A DNA stretch of 64,000 bases, taken from contig CM043699.1 of the NCBI GenBank assembly GCA_023935145.1, positions 140,784,036 to 140,848,035 of the forward strand, written 5' to 3'. This stretch comes from Bretschneidera sinensis (lineage: Eukaryota; Streptophyta; Magnoliopsida; Brassicales; Akaniaceae). Made by a program: the position numbers and the translations under genes. Each line of letters starts with the position of its first letter. Position 1 is the stretch's first letter. A model generated the notes under the pieces. That model was not told the DNA's origin and did no database searches. It was given only the letters and a program-made list of their open reading frames with translations. Positions 59,901-64,000 of the stretch are shown piece after piece.

Positions 59901-62381
59901 TTCCAGAGTTTCTCCTCAGTCCATCTTTTCAACTCTTCTTTAACCACTTTTAATTTTGAAGCCACAACAAAACTAGCAATCAAGGGGCTGTTTTGTTAGT
60001 TTTAATCTGTATTTATCGAACAGTGGGTTAAGGGTTATTGGGTAGGAATTTCGAGTCTGGGCTTGAAATAAGTCTGGTTGCAAGGTTAGGACTATCTTCT
60101 TTAGTGCAAAGAAAGATTGATTGGGTCATTTTGGTTACTTCCTTGTATGGTCTCCCCATGCTTTTGTGCTCCATGGAACAACTTTGTTTTGTATTGTATT
60201 GTCACATAATAAATATGCATATTCTAAGACAATTTGGACCTTTTAATCTCTATTATACTCATTTTTAAGCACACATCTTAATTGCACTTCATGCTGTTCT
60301 ATAAAGCATTTTTGACCCTAGAGCCATCTGATAAATTTCCTTTAAACTTGATTCGTCAATTACAATCAACACAAAACTTTTAATGCACTTCTTCTATTTA
60401 TTCATCTAGCATTAAGCAATGTTCCTTGAGCAATGATCACTTTAGGTGTCTCCTGATAATCAGTCTTTGCTACACCTTGTTTCCTATTTTTCATGTAGTA
60501 AGCATTGATCACTTGACCTTGAAACCTTAGAGAGTAAACTGTTCCTTGATAATTCCAAATTAATCCTGCTCTTGCTTCATTCGCAAGAACTATGATGCTG
60601 CCAAAGTAAGTGAAGAAAGCTATAGCCTTAATACCTTTCTCTATCTATTGGATAGTGTAGATTGAAAGAAACATGAGGGCGTTTGATGGGGTGGAAAATC
60701 TGTTCGTCTTGACGATGATGAACTTATAGAGTTAATTGAATTTTTGTGGTGCAAGTAGCTTCTTTTTATAAATGTTTCGGGACTCCCTTGGTGCTCTAAA
60801 GTGCTTTTTTTACTTATTAAAAAAGACATGTATTTGCTAAGTAAGATTATATCACTAAAAGGCACCAATGGGGTGCCAGCCCTTGTACAATTTATTTTTC
60901 TTTGATAAATAACCCATGTGCAACTTTTTTTAATAAGTGAACCGATGTGCAGTTTATATACATGACAAAAATTCATGAAAATCTGTGACCTCAATCTTAT
61001 TTAAAACTTCTATTGTAAATGACTCTTGAGAACGGCTTACCACTTTCTCATCTTGTATAGAGTAAATGTTGTTAATCAAGATGGTAGGTGGTGGGGAAAG
61101 AGAGGGAGCAAATGATCAACTGATCAAGCTTTCTAATATCAAATCTTAATACAATTATAAAAAAACCCTTCATCTTCCAAGTTTTGAGAAAATATAAAAA
61201 AGTAACCCTGATTATAATGGGGATGAGGAAGAACTTGTCAACTCTTTTGTTATGGTTCCTTGGATTAGAGTATTGTTGGAGATGGCCTTTTCAATCCTAG
61301 GCTATTGTTGGGTGGTTTCCTGTTAGGCTATTGTTAGGTGGTTGCCGGTTCCATTAAAAATCAGATGTAGGCGTGGCATCACATTCAATCAGCTAGGGAA
61401 CGAAGGAAAGCCATTAGGTTGATTCCTCTTTCCATTTTTTTGCTTGTTTGGAATGAAACAAATAGAAGAGGTTTTGATGAGGAGGATAAGTCAATTTCTA
61501 CTATTAAGGACAAGTGGCTAAACATCCTTAATTTTTATTTAATTGGATGTATTTTGAAAATGAAGTGGAGCTTATAGAACTTATAGAATTTTTGTCATGT
61601 GGTTTGGTACACCTTGGTGCTTAGCAATAGAGTTTTTACTTACACAAAAGGTTCTTTGTCCTGTTTTTGACATTGGTTATTTTTTGAACTTGTGATTTCA
61701 GACAATTGATGAATCTATCCTTTGGGAATTGGAACAATTGGAGAAAGAATGTGATATTGATGATATCTTAAGTTATAGGTCTGCTGCTGAATGTGAGCTG
61801 CAGGTATGAAATATGAATATCTCTAATTTTTAGCTTAGAAAATAAATCTCTATGCTATCATCATTTTCCTTGTCAAGTAAAATTGACCAGGTTTCATTTT
61901 TCATAATTATGCAAATTCATGTTTTGTGTCAGTGAGTAGACATTTGTTGTGTCAGTAGATATATTTAGGTTTCCCAACTTCATTATGCAGGAAGTTTTGT
62001 CAAACTCGTCAACTTCCAATATGGGAACAAATGGTGCCAATATTTCCGTTGAGCGGTCATTGGGTAGGTCTCGTGGGTGGTTGAACTGGCTGTCTCGTGG
62101 TATGCTTGGTGCTGGGGGAACAGATGATTCTAGTCAGTTTTCTGGTGTTGTGTCCGATGAAGTTGTAAAGGTAGCTCTTTTCTTATCAGTTGATAGTAGT
62201 TATGGTTAAAACTGTTGATTTGAAGGGAACTCACTTCTTTCTTTTTCCTATAGGATATATATGAAGCAACAAAGTTCCGTCCTCTGGATTCATCCACTGG
62301 GGATTCTGAGGCAAATGATGAGATTTATACATGTGCAATCAAGTTCAGCATATGTGAAATTTCTGCAACACTGCGGAGCGT
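44960..62381 (+). CDS. VPS13: VPS13/chorein-like lipid transport protein, N-terminal part
   Basis: VPS13 proteins are very long rods that move lipids between membranes at contact sites. Plant copies exceed 3000 aa. Fifteen in-frame exons give the first ~504 aa: 44960-45056, 45158-45235, 45357-45469, 45760-45853, 46361-46404, 47092-47160, 48858-48919, 49533-49716, 50610-50678, 50781-50860, 57544-57693, 59253-59316, 61702-61803, 61991-62170, 62254 to about 62381. The start [20 protein letters not shown] is the chorein_N motif. It is followed by [39 protein letters not shown] and [20 protein letters not shown], all typical of plant VPS13. The end of exon 15 is uncertain by two bases (GT at 62380 or 62382), and the gene continues beyond the window. 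No exon carries a stop or frameshift. Intron 10 (50861-57543) is 6.7 kb because of a LINE. The paralogue within the plant family was not settled. Confidence 0.9.
46560..47030 (-). mobile_element. LINE 3' fragment, antisense, in VPS13 intron 5
   Basis: On the minus strand the sequence reads like the LINE C-terminus, with [14 protein letters not shown] and [13 protein letters not shown] and the upstream [18 protein letters not shown] pattern. It starts on the plus strand with an A-rich, reversed tail. It is truncated and carries stops. It fills most of intron 5 (46405-47091). Confidence 0.75.
47530..48010. repeat. Unclassified repeat-like insert in VPS13 intron 6
   Basis: The left part is dense in GGTACGGTACR and CGTACGCGATACG words. 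The right part (about 47860-47970) has GGATCGC and GGATCCGG words, with AT-rich sequence between. The GC-rich, repetitive edges differ from the intron around them and resemble the subterminal repeats of DNA transposons. No duplication or family was identified. Confidence 0.4.
48200..48305 (+). repeat. tRNA-like SINE fragment in VPS13 intron 6
   Basis: GGAGCGTTGGTAAGGACA and GGGGTTCAAGGCG lie at the spacing of Pol III A and B boxes. The match is partial, so this is a tentative call. Confidence 0.35.
48459..48714. mobile_element. Stowaway-type MITE in VPS13 intron 6
   Basis: The left end CTCCCTCGGTCCCATAATAAG and the right end CTTATTATGGACAGAGGCAG are inverted copies, and TA flanks both sides (48457-48458 and 48715-48716). 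TA duplication and the CTCCCTC start are diagnostic of Stowaway (Tc1/mariner) MITEs. It is 256 bp and non-coding. Confidence 0.85.
53795..54690 (+). mobile_element. TRIM-like LTR element nested in the LINE
   Basis: LTR copies lie at 53795-53992 (198 bp, TGTTGAGAG to TTTCAACA) and from 54533 to about 54690. The first is followed by the primer-binding site TGGTATCAAGC, and the second is preceded by the purine tract CTTGAGGGGAAA. The internal part (540 bp) has no gag or pol. The right LTR lacks its last ~35 bases. LINE coding sequence is interrupted after [12 protein letters not shown] and resumes at [14 protein letters not shown], with roughly 35 codons apparently missing. This suggests a deletion at the right edge. 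Confidence 0.8.
56786..56819. repeat. Poly-T tract inside the LINE
   Basis: Two T runs of about 17 and 15 bases, separated by a single C, break the LINE frame just before the zf-RVT region. Such tracts are often mis-called, so the frame break here may be partly technical. Confidence 0.6.
57794..58748. mobile_element. hAT-like element in VPS13 intron 11
   Basis: The ends are inverted: left AGGGGTTGAATCGAGTGGAGCC, right (inverted) AGGGGTGGATTCGAGCCGAGCC. Both sides are dense in GCTCG/CGAGC words, a subterminal pattern seen in plant hAT elements. Near-identical 8-mers CTATGCAT and CTTTGCAT lie at or beside the ends. No transposase was found. The core at 58140-58480 is C/T-rich and leader-like but has no recognised protein. 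Confidence 0.6.
59500..60000 (-). mobile_element. LINE internal fragment, antisense, in VPS13 intron 12
   Basis: On the minus strand this encodes the linker between endonuclease and polymerase of the LINE, with [12 protein letters not shown] and [14 protein letters not shown] second segment reads [14 protein letters not shown] and [15 protein letters not shown]. It is a truncated, frameshifted copy lacking both ends. Confidence 0.75.
60630..60840 (+). mobile_element. LINE 3' end fragment in VPS13 intron 12
   Basis: The piece contains GAAAGAAACATGAGGGCGTTTGATGG, matching the ERNRRAFDG part of the LINE. It ends CTCCCTTGGTGCTCTAAAGTG with an A-rich tail near 60830. Only about 200 bases remain. 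Confidence 0.7.
61290..61650 (+). mobile_element. LINE 3' end fragment in VPS13 intron 12
   Basis: The sequence includes GTTTGGAATGAAACAAATAGAAGAGG and the tail ACACCTTGGTGCTTAGCAAT, matching the LINE family end. It lies just 50 bases upstream of exon 13 and is separate from the copy at 60630. Confidence 0.7.
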
Positions 62382-62737
62382 GTATGATTGCCTATCTCTT
62401 CAACTTTTCTTGCATATGCTAGGACATCGATTTATTCTTCAATATATGGTACTCCTATAAAAGGGGGTATTTTTTTTCTCTTTTTGGCATATAATTTACA
62501 GGTTTGTGCAAATGGAAAATTTTCTCAAAGACTTGAGAGACATGTTATGTTGGGTTACTAGGAACAAAGAGTCCAGTTTATTTGAGGGAAGCACTTAATG
62601 TGCCTAGTTCTTTTCCGGCTAAGAAGGACATTTAAAATTTTAAATGCAAAGGCCACATTTGAAATTGTAACTTTTTGTATCTGTTCATAACACAATTATT
62701 TTTAACTTTTGAAAATAAATTTTAGACTTCTGCTTCA

Positions 62738-62962
62738 CTTTGTCAATGCTTTAAGATGCTGAGTTATTTTCAGCCATTGCCTTTATAGTAGTGAACTAAT
62801 GTTGCCTTTATAGTAGTGAACTATTGTTGCCTTTATAGTAGTTAACTATGAAGCCATTTCAAGTATCATTTTGGTCTTTGTCAATGCTTTAAGATGCTGA
62901 GATAATTTCAACCATTGCCTTTATAGTAGTGAACTATGCAGCTGTTTCAAGTATCATTGGTT
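62738..62962 (+). repeat. Tandem duplication in VPS13 intron 15
   Basis: A segment beginning TTGTCAATGCTTTAAGATGC and ending TTTCAAGTATCATT occurs twice, at about 62738 and 62878. Within the first copy the phrase TTGCCTTTATAGTAGTGAAC is itself repeated three times. No coding exon was recognised between 62382 and the window end. Confidence 0.65.
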
Positions 62963-63166
62963 TTCTATATAAATTGTGTATCCTTGTGTAAAATAGTTTT
63001 AGCTAAGCCCTGCAGCCCTGAAATCCACGATCTTTGGTTTCTATCACCTTAAATTAATATCAGGTGGAAGGGTGCATTTCAGGACTAAAGTACTCGTTGT
63101 CTTATTGAGGAGTGAGATGAATATGTATGATCTTGGGAAATGGAAAGAGATAACAAATGGAAACAC

Positions 63167-63330
63167 TACCCAGCTCGTGGTGTAGTGCTTTAGTGCTGAA
63201 CTACCTCTCTCAGTGCTTGAGTCCGAGCTGCACTTTCTGCAAGTTGGGTTATGTCCAGTTCACTTAAGAGACTGTGGGACAGTAATGAACGAGCATGGCT
63301 TCTAAAGTTTACTGCAAGTCCATAAAAATA
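63167..63330 (+). repeat. SINE-like repeat in VPS13 intron 15
   Basis: It opens with CAGCTCGTGGTGTAGTGC and TGCTTGAGTCCGAG as degenerate Pol III boxes. It continues with CACTTAAGAGACTGTGGGACAGT, shared with the repeat at 33985-34145. It ends in an A-rich stretch near 63345. Confidence 0.5.
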
Positions 63331-64000
63331 ATGGATAAGAAAAAGAAAAAAGGAAATTTGAATGAGTCAATGTGGCAATTGAAACTAGCAAAAAGTACAT
63401 GAAAGCTACATAAACTAATTACTAATATATTACACTAGATGGGGTGTATACTGTAGCACCCTCTAAGACGCTACCATATGTTTACCACTCCCGGTTCTTC
63501 TTTGCCCATTCCTTTCCTTTTGTTTTGATTTATTTTGCTTCTGCTTTTCTTACATTTTTATGAGTTCGCCAAATTTCAAACATATAGTGAGAAAGAGAGA
63601 GATGGCTTATGGGGAAAGGTCAGTATACCCATCTCTTTCGCTTGGCAGTAGCCAAGTGAACATATCAAGACTGAATAAATGCATTATCTTATGATTAGTA
63701 ATTTTGCTGGTAACCATTCTTCTAGCGGATAAATTCCTTCTTTGATCTGTTTCCAGTGCTTTCCCCTTTAAATTGATTTAAATTTAGCCACATATAACTG
63801 TAAAATTTACCAAATCCTATCTTTATGCTTCCGGAGTGGCTTCTACTTTACAAAGAAAAAGAATTGTTGGCCAGGAATGTTAGCCTGTAAGAAGATCTTA
63901 CTTTATGTAGGCATTTAGCTATAGATTGATTTTTTTGTGTGGTTGCATCTTTAATTGTTGGTAACATTATTATGGTGTTCATTCATGGTGAAATTATCAT

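Overview
The window is nuclear DNA from a eudicot plant, probably a woody species with large introns. It is AT-rich, has many GT-AG introns, plant-type tRNA genes and plant transposon families. It encodes orthologues of well-known plant proteins. I cannot name the species. No bacterial, organellar or CRISPR-like sequence was seen. I found no previously undescribed biological system, but the intron insertions and one splice junction deserve a second look.

The layout from left to right is as follows. Positions 1-2255 hold a decayed, non-autonomous LTR element with a TATA-bearing LTR. A tRNA-Ser(UGA) gene sits on the minus strand at 2349-2430. A 2-oxoglutarate/Fe(II) dioxygenase gene runs on the plus strand from 4008 to 6412. 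Its last splice junction does not join in frame by the expected sites. An AT-rich spacer follows, with a MULE-type MITE at 7503-8386.

The complete SPIKE1 (SPK1) DOCK-family guanine-nucleotide exchange factor occupies 10621-42892 in 30 coding exons (1836 aa by my joins). After another AT-rich spacer comes tRNA-Ser(GCU) at 44236-44317 on the minus strand. Then comes the 5' part of a VPS13/chorein-like lipid-transport gene, from 44960 past the last recognised exon at about 62381. Fifteen exons are seen and the rest lies beyond the window.

The large introns of SPK1 and VPS13 are full of insertions that leave the exons intact. SPK1 intron 22 holds a TRIM-like LTR element with a 5-bp target duplication and a hAT-like element with an 8-bp duplication that carries a PPR gene fragment. 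SPK1 intron 28 holds an antisense Ty1-copia element with short LTRs, a 5-bp duplication and a nested LINE 3' end. VPS13 intron 10 holds a near full-length LINE that is itself interrupted by a TRIM-like element. At least seven other 3' or internal fragments of related LINEs, several MITEs and tRNA-derived SINE-like sequences lie in the remaining introns.

The genes do not form an operon or pathway. SPK1 acts in ROP/actin signalling, VPS13 in membrane-contact lipid transfer, and the dioxygenase in specialised or hormone metabolism.
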